A DNA stretch of 64,000 nucleotides from Lawsonella sp012842085 (GTDB lineage Bacteria; Actinomycetota; Actinomycetes; Mycobacteriales; Mycobacteriaceae): positions 434,001 to 498,000 of the forward strand of contig DAINXV010000001.1 in NCBI GenBank assembly GCA_036749735.1, written 5' to 3'. Position 1 is the first letter of the stretch. Every line of letters begins with the position of its first letter. Positions 8,294 to 17,384 of the stretch are shown here, piece by piece. The notes under the pieces were generated by a model. It had not been told where the DNA came from, did not search any database, and was given only the letters and a program-made list of their open reading frames with translations. The translations under genes and the position numbers were made by a program.

Positions 8294-8329
8294 TTTACCT
8301 AGATTTCATTATGCTGGAAGTTAGGTAAA
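8294..8329. promoter_or_regulatory. Inverted repeat around the putative promoter of the MFS-OtsB gene
   Basis: TTTACCTA (8294-8301) and TAGGTAAA (8322-8329) are perfect complements flanking a -10-like TATGCT. The layout fits an operator. The regulator is unknown; the neighbouring LacI or SufR-like proteins are candidates only. Confidence 0.4.
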
Positions 8330-8376
8330 AATCCCTGCTAAACACCTACCGGTCGTTAGCTATAGAAGCAGGAGCT

Positions 8377-10956
8377 ATGAAGAACAAGATTGATCCTACG
8401 GAGCGCGCTATTGCTCGGGAAAGCAAGCGTGAAAATAAAGCTGCGCGCCGTATTGCTCGTAAAAATAAGGAAGAACACAGAAGACTATTTAGGCTCGGTA
8501 ATCCGCACAAACTAACTGCGCAAGACTACTGGCTTTTTGTGGTTTCCTGTTTCGGTGTTGTGTTGGTTATGGCCACCATGGCCTCCCTTAACACAGTGCT
8601 CCCCGACATCGCTGTGGATGTTGGCGCCACCCAGTCTCAACTGACTTGGATTGTTGACGCCTACACGCTGGTGTTGGCGGCATTACTGTTGCCCGCTGGT
8701 GCAATCGGAGACCGCTTCGGGCGAAAAGGTGTCTTCATAGGTGGCCTGATAGTCTTCACGGCCGGTGCGTTGATTCCAATTTGGACCAACACCCCCGAGG
8801 CTCTGATTGCTTCTCGTGCCGTGTCGGGCCTGGGTGCAGCTTTTGTTATGCCCTCCACCCTGTCGATTCTGGCATCCCGTATCCCCACCCGTAAACGCCC
8901 ACTCGCTATTGCAATCTGGGGTGCAAGTGCCGGTACTGGCGCGGTCATCGGTCTGCTCGGATCTGGTGCCATTTTGCTGAAGTTCAGCTGGCATGCCATC
9001 TTCGTCTCCCTCGCTATCTTTGCCGCAGTGCTGGCAGTAGCCTCCTTCACCATCGAAGAAAACAAAATGGAGGATCCACCGAAGTTCGACCCACTTGGTG
9101 CGCTGCTCTCCACCTTTGCTATCTTCCTACTGGTATTGGGACTCATTGAGGCCCCCGAACGTGGCTGGAGCAACGGCTGGATTATTGCTTGCTTCGTGAT
9201 CGCAGTAGTCTTCACCATTGCTTTCATCATCTGGGAGCTCAAGAGTGATCACCCACTGCTTGACGTCCGCTTCTTCAAGTTCCGTGGTTTTGGTTCTGGC
9301 TCCCTCTCCCTGACCAGCCAGTTCCTTGCAACCTTCGGTTACTTCTACGCACTCATCCAATACATGCAGCTCGTGCAGGGCTACAGCGCAATCAAGTCGG
9401 CCTTCGCAATGGCACCCCTGGTACCGCCGATCGTTATCTTCGCGTTGCTATCCATTTGGGTAACCCGCAAGATTGGCCAAAAATGGCTTCTCTTCTCCGG
9501 ACACCTCCTGTTGGCTGCCTCCCTGCTGATGTTCATCCCGGTGGATACCAATACTGAATACTGGTACATCACCGCCATCATGCTTGTCTTTGCAACTGGT
9601 CTTGGTCTCACTGCCGCCCCGGCAACCACCGCGATCATGCTGCAAACTCCCGAAAAGAAATACGGCGTTGCTTCTGCAGTTAACGACGCTGCCCGTGAGA
9701 TCGGTGCCGCCCTCGGTATCGCCATCACCGGTTCGGTGCTCACCACGGTTTACTCCGACAAGATCTCGGATATTGCCAACCAGGTCAAGATGACTCTGAT
9801 GGGTGCAGAACAGGCCGGTATGGCTCCCAGCGGAGCCAGTGTCGAAGCCTTTGACGCGGTAAAGGGCGGTCTCGCCGGAGCTAGCTCCGTCGGCGAGCAG
9901 CTCATGCAAAACCCGATGACGCGACAGCTTGGTGAACAAGTAGTGCAGATCGGGCAGCAAGCCTTCACCGACGGCCAGTTTGTAGCCGCCATGGTGCTGG
10001 CAGCACTGCAGATAGTGACCGCAATTATCCTCGCCTTCTGGACTCCTGGATACCGCGTGCTGAAGTCGCGCAAGGAACTGGAAGCCGCCAAGGATGCCCG
10101 CGACTCGCTGCCGTTACCGCTGCTGATCGCCATCGACAAGGCTATTGAGGAACGTCACCTGCTGGTCGCCTCCGACTTTGATGGAACGCTGGCACCCCTG
10201 GTGAAGGACCCCTCCAAGTCGATTCCCATTCCGGGTGGCGTAGAGGCCCTCTACAAGTTGGCGGAGGTGCCGCACACTCAAGCAGCGCTAGTGAGTGGAC
10301 GCGAAATCTCCGAGCTGCGGACCATTTCTGCGGCCCCCAACCCGGTTACGCTAGTGGGCTGCCACGGAGCCGAAATTACTGGCACCGACACCAAACTGAC
10401 CCGTCGCGAAAAGCAGCTCCTGGAAGAAATTACTGAACAGGTTGAAGCTACCTCTGCGAAGATTCCAGGCTCCAAGATGGAGTACAAGCCGGTAGCCGTC
10501 ACCCTCCACATCCGCACTGCGCGCCGCAAAGACGCAGCGGAGAAGGAAGCTGACGCACTTGTTGAGCGGCTCCAGAAAATCGATGGGGTTTACATCACCC
10601 ACGGCAAGATGGTTTACGAATTCGCCATTTCCAACGCAGATAAAGGCGACGCCATTTACGAGCTTGAGAAAAAGTGGGCTAATGGTGCGGAATCCATTAT
10701 CTACTTCGGTGACGATGTAACTGATGAGAACGCATTCCGCTACATCGAAAACAGCCCCAGCCGTAAAGGTGCTCGCGACATCACTGTGAAGGTGGGCGAA
10801 GGGGACACCGCCGCCCGCTATCGCGTGGCTAACGAGCTACAGGTCGCAGCAGCCTTGGACTACATTGCAACCAAGCGCGACGAATACGGTGACGAACACT
10901 TCACCCGTTCGAAGCGCCGCAAGGAAAAGAAAAAGACTAAGAAAGTCCGCAAGTAA
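8377..10956 (+). CDS. MFS transporter (14-TM, DHA2-like) fused to trehalose-6-phosphate phosphatase
   Basis: One uninterrupted 859-codon frame carries two complete proteins. After a very basic tail (1-48), residues about 50-565 form an EmrB/QacA-type major facilitator. It has a MASLNTVLPDIAVDVGA opening, the GDRFGRKG loop and an extended loop before the last helix. Residues about 590-835 form an OtsB-type HAD phosphatase with catalytic Asp600 and Asp602 in DFDGTLAPL, the SGRE motif and the metal site GDDVTDENAF (Asp779, Asp780). The C-terminus is again Lys/Arg-rich. The phosphatase would face the cytoplasm and convert OtsA's product to trehalose. Direct delivery of trehalose to the transporter is an attractive inference. 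The linker shows no ribosome site for a separate phosphatase. Mycobacterial OtsB1 is also a fusion protein, but I know of no MFS partner. Confidence 0.9.
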   Translation: MKNKIDPTERAIARESKRENKAARRIARKNKEEHRRLFRLGNPHKLTAQDYWLFVVSCFGVVLVMATMASLNTVLPDIAVDVGATQSQLTWIVDAYTLVLAALLLPAGAIGDRFGRKGVFIGGLIVFTAGALIPIWTNTPEALIASRAVSGLGAAFVMPSTLSILASRIPTRKRPLAIAIWGASAGTGAVIGLLGSGAILLKFSWHAIFVSLAIFAAVLAVASFTIEENKMEDPPKFDPLGALLSTFAIFLLVLGLIEAPERGWSNGWIIACFVIAVVFTIAFIIWELKSDHPLLDVRFFKFRGFGSGSLSLTSQFLATFGYFYALIQYMQLVQGYSAIKSAFAMAPLVPPIVIFALLSIWVTRKIGQKWLLFSGHLLLAASLLMFIPVDTNTEYWYITAIMLVFATGLGLTAAPATTAIMLQTPEKKYGVASAVNDAAREIGAALGIAITGSVLTTVYSDKISDIANQVKMTLMGAEQAGMAPSGASVEAFDAVKGGLAGASSVGEQLMQNPMTRQLGEQVVQIGQQAFTDGQFVAAMVLAALQIVTAIILAFWTPGYRVLKSRKELEAAKDARDSLPLPLLIAIDKAIEERHLLVASDFDGTLAPLVKDPSKSIPIPGGVEALYKLAEVPHTQAALVSGREISELRTISAAPNPVTLVGCHGAEITGTDTKLTRREKQLLEEITEQVEATSAKIPGSKMEYKPVAVTLHIRTARRKDAAEKEADALVERLQKIDGVYITHGKMVYEFAISNADKGDAIYELEKKWANGAESIIYFGDDVTDENAFRYIENSPSRKGARDITVKVGEGDTAARYRVANELQVAAALDYIATKRDEYGDEHFTRSKRRKEKKKTKKVRK

Positions 10957-10978
10957 AACTACATAAAAAGAGCAGCGA

Positions 10979-11019
10979 CGGCAGCCCTAAAATTTCCCAG
11001 CATGGGGAGGGGCTGCCGT
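10979..11019. terminator. Putative terminator between the convergent MFS-OtsB and ipsA-like genes
   Basis: ACGGCAGCCC (10979-10988) pairs perfectly with GGGCTGCCGT (11010-11019) across a 21-nt loop and overlaps the 3' end of the LacI-type gene. There is no long T-run on the plus side, so strength is uncertain. Confidence 0.4.
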
Positions 11020-12078
11020 TGCGCCTTCATGGAAGACAGTATCCAGCACCACCGACTCGGCAACGCCTTTTTCTGCGGCGAAAAGCAGCTCGCCAGCCAC
11101 ATAGCCTTTCTCTTCGCTGGGCTGGCGCACCGTGGTGAGGTTACGGTTGAGGGCATCCTCAATACCGTCAAAGCCCGTCACAGTAAGTTCCTCCGGAACC
11201 AAAATACCGCGCGAGCGAGCGAAATACATGGCACCCAAAGCCAGCATGTCGGACGTACAAATAAGTGCGGTGCACTCCGGGCACTTCTGGAAAACCAGCT
11301 CCGAAGCAGCCCGGCCGGCGGACTCCTTACTTTCGAAGCTCTCCACAATCATCACATCATTAGGGTCAATACCGTGCTCGGCAGCCGAATCCAATACCCC
11401 CAAAATACGGCTCCGCTGCACATGCATCTGCGCATTGCGGGCCTGCTCCACCGTCACCAAACCATCATGACGAATGGCGTTTTGGCGAATCGTCAGCAAC
11501 GCAACCTTTTTATGCCCCAAACCGAAAACATGGTCAGCGACTTCCTTCATGGCCCCATAGTCATCAATCGACACGGTCGGCACATTCTGGACATCCCGGG
11601 GCTGATCCACCACCACGGTGGGGAGCTGACGGGACATGACAGCCTTCAAATAGGCATCGTCGGCGGCCACAGAATAAATAATGAAGCCATCCACACTAGC
11701 TTGGTGAACCACATGGGCAGCCCGGTTCGGATCGCCAATTTCGGAAGCCGGCAGAAGCAGCACTCCCCGTTCCCGCTTCCCACAAGATTCGGCTAAACCG
11801 GATAGAAAATCGGCTGCTGCCGCATCCTGAACCGCAAACGCGAGCTGCTCAGTAAGAAGGAGGCCCAAAGCCCCCGCTTTCCGGGTACGTAAAGAACGCG
11901 CAACAGGGTCCGGCCCTGGATAACCAAGCTTCTTGGCGGTCTCCAAAATACGATTCCGGAGATCCTCAGAAAGCTGATCCGGGCGGTTGTAGGCATTGGA
12001 CACTGTGGTGCGGGAAACGTTAAGTTCCTCCGCCAGCGACGCAAGAGTCGCGCGTTTACGTTTCGGCTGAACAGACAT
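10987..12078 (-). CDS. ipsA: LacI-family regulator, IpsA-like
   Basis: This 363-aa regulator has an N-terminal LacI helix-turn-helix (about 10-60: ATLASLAEELNVSRTTVSNAYNRP) with the hinge LGYPGPDPVARSLR. A periplasmic-binding-protein-like effector domain follows, ending with TGFDGIEDALNRNLTTVRQP. In C. glutamicum the LacI gene convergent with otsB is ipsA, the myo-inositol-responsive activator of inositol phosphate synthase and mycothiol genes. The zinc ABC transporter follows divergently there too. That shared order is the main reason for the name. Whether inositol is the effector here cannot be seen. The 170-bp gap to the zinc operon may hold operators for both directions. Confidence 0.75.
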   Translation of the reverse strand: MSVQPKRKRATLASLAEELNVSRTTVSNAYNRPDQLSEDLRNRILETAKKLGYPGPDPVARSLRTRKAGALGLLLTEQLAFAVQDAAAADFLSGLAESCGKRERGVLLLPASEIGDPNRAAHVVHQASVDGFIIYSVAADDAYLKAVMSRQLPTVVVDQPRDVQNVPTVSIDDYGAMKEVADHVFGLGHKKVALLTIRQNAIRHDGLVTVEQARNAQMHVQRSRILGVLDSAAEHGIDPNDVMIVESFESKESAGRAASELVFQKCPECTALICTSDMLALGAMYFARSRGILVPEELTVTGFDGIEDALNRNLTTVRQPSEEKGYVAGELLFAAEKGVAESVVLDTVFHEGATAAPPHAGKF

Positions 12079-12248
12079 ACTATTAGTATCCCGTATTCTT
12101 TCGTTAATCTGAATCGATTTTGCCTAAGTTTCCACTGCTAAAACTGTTTTTTGCACAGCCCCTAAACATATTAGAAAGCTGCCATTAGTGCGTTCTTCAA
12201 AAGCTGTTTAGCATTATTGTTAAGGGGAGAGAGTAAAGGAGTTGGGTA

Positions 12249-13361
12249 ATGTCCTGGAAGAGTGCGTCACACCATGGTAATAGTGCCGGCAAACTTATTC
12301 GAAGGATAGGCGCTGCCGCACTGGGCCTCGTCACTGCAGTTACGATGGCAGGCTGTGGATCCGGTGACCCAGAAACTACTGAAATAACTATTGTGAGCAG
12401 CACAAACGTTTATGGTTCAGTAGCGAAAGCCATCGCTGGGAACTATGCCAAAATCACTTCCATTATCGAAGACCCCAGCGCCGACCCTCACTCCTATGAA
12501 GCAAGCCCCCAGGATATTGCGAAACTGCGGGACGCCGACATCGCCATTGTTAATGGTGGCGGCTATGACCAGTTCGCGGTGAATGCCCTCGACAAAACTC
12601 CCAGCGACAAAATCATCAACGCCTACAACTTTCTGAGCGGCGACACCGATGTAGATGAGGTACCTCCCTCCCTGGACTCTGCCGGCAACCCTATTAAAGA
12701 ACAACAGCACGGCGGTGAAGACGACAAAGAAGCCGTTGAAGACGCTGCCTCCACTGCCGCTAGCATCAGCGCGGAAGCCGAAGCAGAAGATGAGGATCCC
12801 GGGCACCACCATCACCACGATCCTGCTGCACCCAATGAGCACGTGTTTTACAACGTGGATGTGGTTGAGGACGTAGCCGAATCTCTTGCCCAAAAACTCA
12901 CCGCCCTAGACCCCACAAACGAAGTAACATACAAAGCCAACTTGGAGTCCTTCACCAGCGGGATCAACAAGATTCGCACCATTTTGGACAAGATCGCCGA
13001 CCAAAAACCAGACTCCACCTTTGTGCAAACAGAACCGCTGGCCACGTTTTTAGCAGCCAGTGCCGATATGCAGGACGTCACCCCCAAAGGTTATGCGGAA
13101 GCTATTGAAGAAGGTGCCGACGTTCCCGCCATTTTGGTTGCCGAGATGGAAGACCTGCTCAAAGAGGACAAGCCAGATGTCTTTCTGTTCAATGTGCAAA
13201 ACGCCAACAAAACCACCCAGGAAGCCCGCAAACTAGCGCAACAAAACGACGTTCCGGTGCTGAAACTGTCCGAAACCCTCCCTGAAGGGAAGGACTACAT
13301 CACCTGGATGCAGGAGAATGCGACAGCCCTGGCAGAAGCTTTAGATGTCGATCTCTCATGA
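12249..13361 (+). CDS. Zinc ABC transporter substrate-binding lipoprotein (ZnuA-like)
   Basis: This 370-aa lipoprotein (lipobox TMAGC) belongs to the cluster A-I metal-binding proteins. Likely ligands are the His of EDPSADPHSYE, the His of NEHVFYN, and residues near the C-terminal half. Between them lies a flexible acidic and His-rich loop (DEDPGHHHHHDP), typical of zinc rather than manganese carriers. The protein would capture Zn2+ outside the membrane and pass it to the permease encoded two genes downstream. The three genes overlap (17 bp, then ATGA) and form one operon. In corynebacteria this operon is repressed by Zur; I did not find a convincing Zur box in the 170-bp leader. Confidence 0.9.
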   Translation: MSWKSASHHGNSAGKLIRRIGAAALGLVTAVTMAGCGSGDPETTEITIVSSTNVYGSVAKAIAGNYAKITSIIEDPSADPHSYEASPQDIAKLRDADIAIVNGGGYDQFAVNALDKTPSDKIINAYNFLSGDTDVDEVPPSLDSAGNPIKEQQHGGEDDKEAVEDAASTAASISAEAEAEDEDPGHHHHHDPAAPNEHVFYNVDVVEDVAESLAQKLTALDPTNEVTYKANLESFTSGINKIRTILDKIADQKPDSTFVQTEPLATFLAASADMQDVTPKGYAEAIEEGADVPAILVAEMEDLLKEDKPDVFLFNVQNANKTTQEARKLAQQNDVPVLKLSETLPEGKDYITWMQENATALAEALDVDLS

Positions 13362-14133
13362 GCCACTGCTGGTAGTCAAAGACACCCAACTACGGTACGG
13401 AAGCCGCGTCCTATGGGATGAGCTCACCATGTCGGTGCAGCCTGGGGAACTCATCGCCATTTTGGGGCCGAACGGAGTTGGGAAAACTACCCTGCTCCGC
13501 GCTATTCAAGGCCTCACACCCCTTAGCAAAGGCCACATTAACGTTGCTGGGAAAGCCGCGCATCCCGGAAACAGTGCCATTGGCTATATTCCGCAGCTGA
13601 AGTCCATGCCAGATGATTTCCCCATTCGGGGCCGCGACCTGGTACACCTGGGGTTGACGGGACACCGCTGGGGTGTCGGTCTACCATGGCGCCGCAAACA
13701 CGAGAACGCCCTGGTGGAGGAAGCCTTGGCGGAAGTGGACGCGACTGCTTTTGCGGACCAAATAGTGGGATCGCTATCCGGTGGAGAACAGCAACGCATT
13801 CAGGTAGCGCAAGCACTAGTAGCCAACCCCCAGCTCTTGCTCTGTGACGAGCCCCTTCTCAGCTTGGATCCCGCCCAGCAACAGCGCTTCATGGAACTGG
13901 TGGATAGGCTCCGCAAAACCCGTGGCGCCGCAGTGCTGCTGGTGACCCACGAGATTAACCCGGTGCTGCCCTACGCAGACCGAGTGCTTTACTTAACGGA
14001 CTCCGGACACCGATGCGGAACAGTGGACGAAGTGATGACCTCGGACACGCTCACCGAACTGTACGGCTCCCCTATTACGGTCGCCGAAGTGGGCGGAAAA
14101 TTGGTGATGGTGAAGGCTGAGGCGCACTCATGA
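13345..14133 (+). CDS. Zinc ABC transporter ATP-binding protein
   Basis: This 262-aa ABC ATPase shows Walker A (GPNGVGKTT), signature (LSGGEQQRIQVAQAL), Walker B (LLLCDEPLLSLDPAQ) and the H-loop (LLVTHEINPVLPYADR). It starts inside the end of the binding-protein gene (17-bp overlap) and its stop overlaps the permease start. Its job is to power metal import through the membrane partner. Confidence 0.92.
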   Translation: MSISHEPLLVVKDTQLRYGSRVLWDELTMSVQPGELIAILGPNGVGKTTLLRAIQGLTPLSKGHINVAGKAAHPGNSAIGYIPQLKSMPDDFPIRGRDLVHLGLTGHRWGVGLPWRRKHENALVEEALAEVDATAFADQIVGSLSGGEQQRIQVAQALVANPQLLLCDEPLLSLDPAQQQRFMELVDRLRKTRGAAVLLVTHEINPVLPYADRVLYLTDSGHRCGTVDEVMTSDTLTELYGSPITVAEVGGKLVMVKAEAHS

Positions 14134-15038
14134 ACGCATTAGAGAACTTCACCCGCAACTTTTTCGACTGGAACACCACCAGCAAATTGCTGGGGTATGA
14201 CTTTGTCCAGAACGCCCTCATCGCTGCCGCATTGTTGGGGCTTATTTCCGGGCTGATCGGTGTTTTTATTGTGATGCGGCAAATGTCTTTTTCGGTACAT
14301 GGCGTATCCGAATTGGCGTTGACGGGTGCCGCTGCAGCTTTACTACTGGGGCTTTCGGTGGGGGCGGGAGCCATTATCGGATCCGTCATCGCCGCCTTGA
14401 TTTTTGGACTCATGGGGAAAGATAGATCGGAACGCGACAGTACTATTGGGGTGCTGTTAAGTTTCGGTTTGGGTTTAGCAGTCCTCTTTTTGCATCTTTA
14501 CCCCGGCCGCACTGGTAGCCAGTTCTCCCTGCTCACCGGCCAAATAGTGAGTGTGTCGGATAGCCATTTGGGAACCCTCATTGCGGTTACCGTGGTGGTC
14601 GCAGTGACGCTACTGGCCATTGGAAGACCACTGCTTTTCAGCTCAGTGGATGGTTTCGTGGCGGAAGCCCGCGGTGTACCGATGCGGTTGATCAACGGTA
14701 TTTTCGCGGTCCTCGTCGGTTTGGTGGCAGCAGAGGGTGTGCAAATTGTGGGCGCACTGTTGGTACTTAATTTGTTGGTGACCCCGGCGGCTGCTGCTTT
14801 GCAGGTCACCACTCATCCGCGCAGCGCTATTGTGCTGTCGGTGGTGTTTGCGGAGATTTCAGCGGTGGGTGGGATTCTGCTGTCCCTTGCACCCGGTGTG
14901 CCCATGTCGGTTTTCGTCACCTTCGTGAGCTTCGCAATCTACCTGGTGTGCCGCATTATTGGAACGTTCCGAAGTCCCGGAAAACGGCCCAACTCTAGCC
15001 GCGTTTCTGTGCCCGGCGCTGCCGCGCAAACTCGCTAA
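14130..15038 (+). CDS. Zinc ABC transporter permease (ABC-3 family)
   Basis: This 302-aa integral membrane protein has about eight to nine hydrophobic helices and the family landmarks GVFIVMRQMSFSVHGVSELALTGAA near the N-terminus. Later blocks include LLLGLSVGAGAIIGS and GVQIVGALLVLNLLVTPAAAA. It is coupled to the ATPase gene by an ATGA overlap. Its 3' end overlaps the convergent rlmB gene by 44 bp, so the last 14 residues (NSSRVSVPGAAAQTR region) are encoded on DNA that also codes for RlmB. Confidence 0.92.
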   Translation: MNALENFTRNFFDWNTTSKLLGYDFVQNALIAAALLGLISGLIGVFIVMRQMSFSVHGVSELALTGAAAALLLGLSVGAGAIIGSVIAALIFGLMGKDRSERDSTIGVLLSFGLGLAVLFLHLYPGRTGSQFSLLTGQIVSVSDSHLGTLIAVTVVVAVTLLAIGRPLLFSSVDGFVAEARGVPMRLINGIFAVLVGLVAAEGVQIVGALLVLNLLVTPAAAALQVTTHPRSAIVLSVVFAEISAVGGILLSLAPGVPMSVFVTFVSFAIYLVCRIIGTFRSPGKRPNSSRVSVPGAAAQTR

Positions 15039-15915
15039 GCACCACTCCGCAGGCGACAGAGGCGTTCAGGCTTTCCACGTCGCTCGCCATCGGGATGGAC
15101 ATTATGGTGTCGCAGTTTTCCGAGACCAGACGGGAAATCCCTTTACCTTCCGAGCCCACCACCACAACTAGGGGGCCGGTGCCATCATAGTTGTCGAGAT
15201 CTGTGTCGCCGTCGGCATCCAGTCCCACAATTTGGCAGCCGGCTTTCGCATACATCTGCACTGTGCGGGTCAGGTTGGTGGCGCGTGCCACGGGCAGGCG
15301 GGCAGCAGTACCGGCGGAGGTGCGCCAGGCGACTGCCGTCATTGAGGCGCTGCGGCGTTCCTGAATAACAACGCCGTGTCCGCCGAAGGCCGCGGTGGAG
15401 CGTACCGCTGCCCCCAAGTTTCGGGGATCAGTAATATTGTCCAGCACCACAATGAGTGGATCTTCGCCCTTTTCCCGGGCGCGTTCCAGCAGCTCCTCTG
15501 GGGTGGCGTACTGGTAGGGCGGGATCTCCAAGGCAATCCCTTGGTGCATGTCGTTTTGCGCCAATTTGTCGAGTTCGCGGCGCGAAATTTCAGTGATGCG
15601 GACGCCAGCGGTTTTCGCCAGATTGATTGCTTCCCCGAGACGGTTGTCGTTATCGGTGCCGGTCGCCAAGAAGAGACCTGCAGCAGGTACACCTGCTCGT
15701 AGGCATTCCACCACCGGGTTGCGGCCCAGTACTAGCTCGGGGCCTTTACTCCGGGGGGCTCGTTTCTGCTGGCGACGGTGCTGGCGCTGGTCTTTGCGCT
15801 GGCGGCGCTGCTTGTCGTCGTACCAGTGTCGGTCTTTAGCTTTCGGGGTAGGGCCACGGCCTTTGCGGCGCGCACGGCCCTGTCCACCAGAGCCTTTTTG
15901 GGATTTTCCAGCCAT
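14995..15915 (-). CDS. rlmB: 23S rRNA 2'-O-methyltransferase, RlmB/TrmH family
   Basis: This 306-aa SPOUT methyltransferase is expected to methylate the ribose of G2251 in 23S rRNA. A very basic 55-residue N-terminus, disordered-looking and common in actinobacterial homologues, precedes the substrate-binding domain (LVLGRNPVVECLRAG). The catalytic knot domain shows LDNITDPRNLGAAVRSTAAFG, VVVVGSEGKGISRLV and IPMASDVESLNASVACGVVL, the three SPOUT motifs. It sits directly downstream of cysS with no gap, as in Mycobacterium (Rv3579c). Its 3' end overlaps the convergent zinc permease gene by 44 bp. Confidence 0.92.
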   Translation of the reverse strand: MAGKSQKGSGGQGRARRKGRGPTPKAKDRHWYDDKQRRQRKDQRQHRRQQKRAPRSKGPELVLGRNPVVECLRAGVPAAGLFLATGTDNDNRLGEAINLAKTAGVRITEISRRELDKLAQNDMHQGIALEIPPYQYATPEELLERAREKGEDPLIVVLDNITDPRNLGAAVRSTAAFGGHGVVIQERRSASMTAVAWRTSAGTAARLPVARATNLTRTVQMYAKAGCQIVGLDADGDTDLDNYDGTGPLVVVVGSEGKGISRLVSENCDTIMSIPMASDVESLNASVACGVVLSEFARQRRAQKRG

Positions 15916-17331
15916 CTACTTCTCCTCTTGCAAAGACCATTCAGGACCGGCGGCAGTGTCAGTGATAACAATGCCGGCGTCGTGCAAACGGTCACGTACT
16001 TCGTCTGCCACGTCCCAGTTCTTTTCGGCACGGGCCGTGGCACGCCGCTCAAGCTCCGCTTTCACCAGCACGTCCAACGCTTCCATGGCTTTCTGGGTGT
16101 CACCTTCAGCGGTGTCACGCCATTGTTCAGACAGCGGGTCAACACCCAAAATGTCGGCCATTGCGCGGACCTTACCGGCAATGTCGAGGGCAGCGGCATG
16201 GTCCTCATTTTCCAAAGCGGTGTTACCGGCGCGCACCTGATTGTGGACTTCAGCCAGAGCCGCCGGCACACCCAGGTCGTCGTTGAGAGCCTCCGCGAAG
16301 GTTTCCGTCCAGGTGGTCTTTTCTGGCTCTTGGCCAGTGCGCTGGGCGACGCGGTGAATAAATGCCTCAATGCGACGGTAGCCTGCAGCTGCTTCCTGCA
16401 GGGCGCCTTCGGAGTATTCCAGCATGCTGCGGTAGTTTGCAGAGCCCAAGTAGTAGCGCAGTTCCACCGGCCGCACCATTTCCAAAATATTCGGTATGGA
16501 GAGGGTGTTTCCGAGCGACTTGCTCATCTTCTCCCCCGACATGGTTACCCAGCCGTTGTGGAGCCAGTAGTTGGCGAAGCCGTCGCCCGCACCATGCGCT
16601 TGCGCAATTTCGTTTTCGTGGTGGGGGAACCGCAAATCCAGTCCACCACCGTGGATGTCGAAAGTTTCACCCAGGTAGGTGGTGGCCATGGTGGAGCACT
16701 CAATGTGCCAGCCCGGGCGGCCGCGTCCCCAGGGGGTGGGCCAGCTGGGTTCACCCGGTTTGGCTGCTTTCCAGAGAGCAAAATCGAGGCGGCTGCGTTT
16801 GCCGGTGCCGGCAGATTCGCCCTCCTCCATTTCGTCAATGTTTTGGTGGGTGAGGCAGCCGTAGTCGCCCTGCGGATCCTTCGACCATTTGTCGAGGTCG
16901 AAATAGACGTTGCCGTCGGATTCATAGGCGTAGCCGTTGTCCATAATCCGCTGGATATAGTCCACGATTTGGGTGATGTGGCCAGTGGCGCGGGGCTCCA
17001 CACTGGGTGGCATTACCCCCAGCATGTCGTAGGCTTTGGTGAATTCGCGTTCGAATCGCGTCACCCACTCCCACCACGGCCGGTCGTTTTCGGCAGCTTT
17101 GGTAAGAATCTTGTCGTCAATGTCGGTGATGTTGCGCACGAAAATGACGTCGTTGCCTTGGGCGAGGAACCAGCGTCGCAAAATGTCGAACGCTACTCCG
17201 GAGCGCACATGCCCAATATGGGGGTAGGTTTGCGGGGTGGCTCCACATAGGTAAATGGTTACGCGCCCGGGGGTGACCGGTTCGAAGGTACGGATTTCGC
17301 GGGTGGCGGTATCAAAAAGTTGCAAGGTCAT
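15916..17331 (-). CDS. cysS: Cysteinyl-tRNA synthetase
   Basis: This 471-aa class I synthetase charges tRNA-Cys. Zinc and active-site motifs are present: YLCGATPQTYPHIGHVRSG (HIGH motif and first zinc Cys), WHIECSTM, HHENEIAQ and GEKMSKSLGN (KMSKS). The length and the C-terminal helical domain are normal. The normal motif reads VCGPTVY; here it is LCGATPQ, a variation also seen in actinobacteria. The gene order with rlmB, ispF, ispD and carD matches M. tuberculosis. The mshC paralogue, which lacks a C-terminal domain, is shorter, so this is the true synthetase. Confidence 0.95.
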   Translation of the reverse strand: MTLQLFDTATREIRTFEPVTPGRVTIYLCGATPQTYPHIGHVRSGVAFDILRRWFLAQGNDVIFVRNITDIDDKILTKAAENDRPWWEWVTRFEREFTKAYDMLGVMPPSVEPRATGHITQIVDYIQRIMDNGYAYESDGNVYFDLDKWSKDPQGDYGCLTHQNIDEMEEGESAGTGKRSRLDFALWKAAKPGEPSWPTPWGRGRPGWHIECSTMATTYLGETFDIHGGGLDLRFPHHENEIAQAHGAGDGFANYWLHNGWVTMSGEKMSKSLGNTLSIPNILEMVRPVELRYYLGSANYRSMLEYSEGALQEAAAGYRRIEAFIHRVAQRTGQEPEKTTWTETFAEALNDDLGVPAALAEVHNQVRAGNTALENEDHAAALDIAGKVRAMADILGVDPLSEQWRDTAEGDTQKAMEALDVLVKAELERRATARAEKNWDVADEVRDRLHDAGIVITDTAAGPEWSLQEEK

Positions 17332-17384
17332 GCCTATGTTCCAAGAGGTGTGTTTACGAAGAATACTTTACCGAAAGTTTTGGG

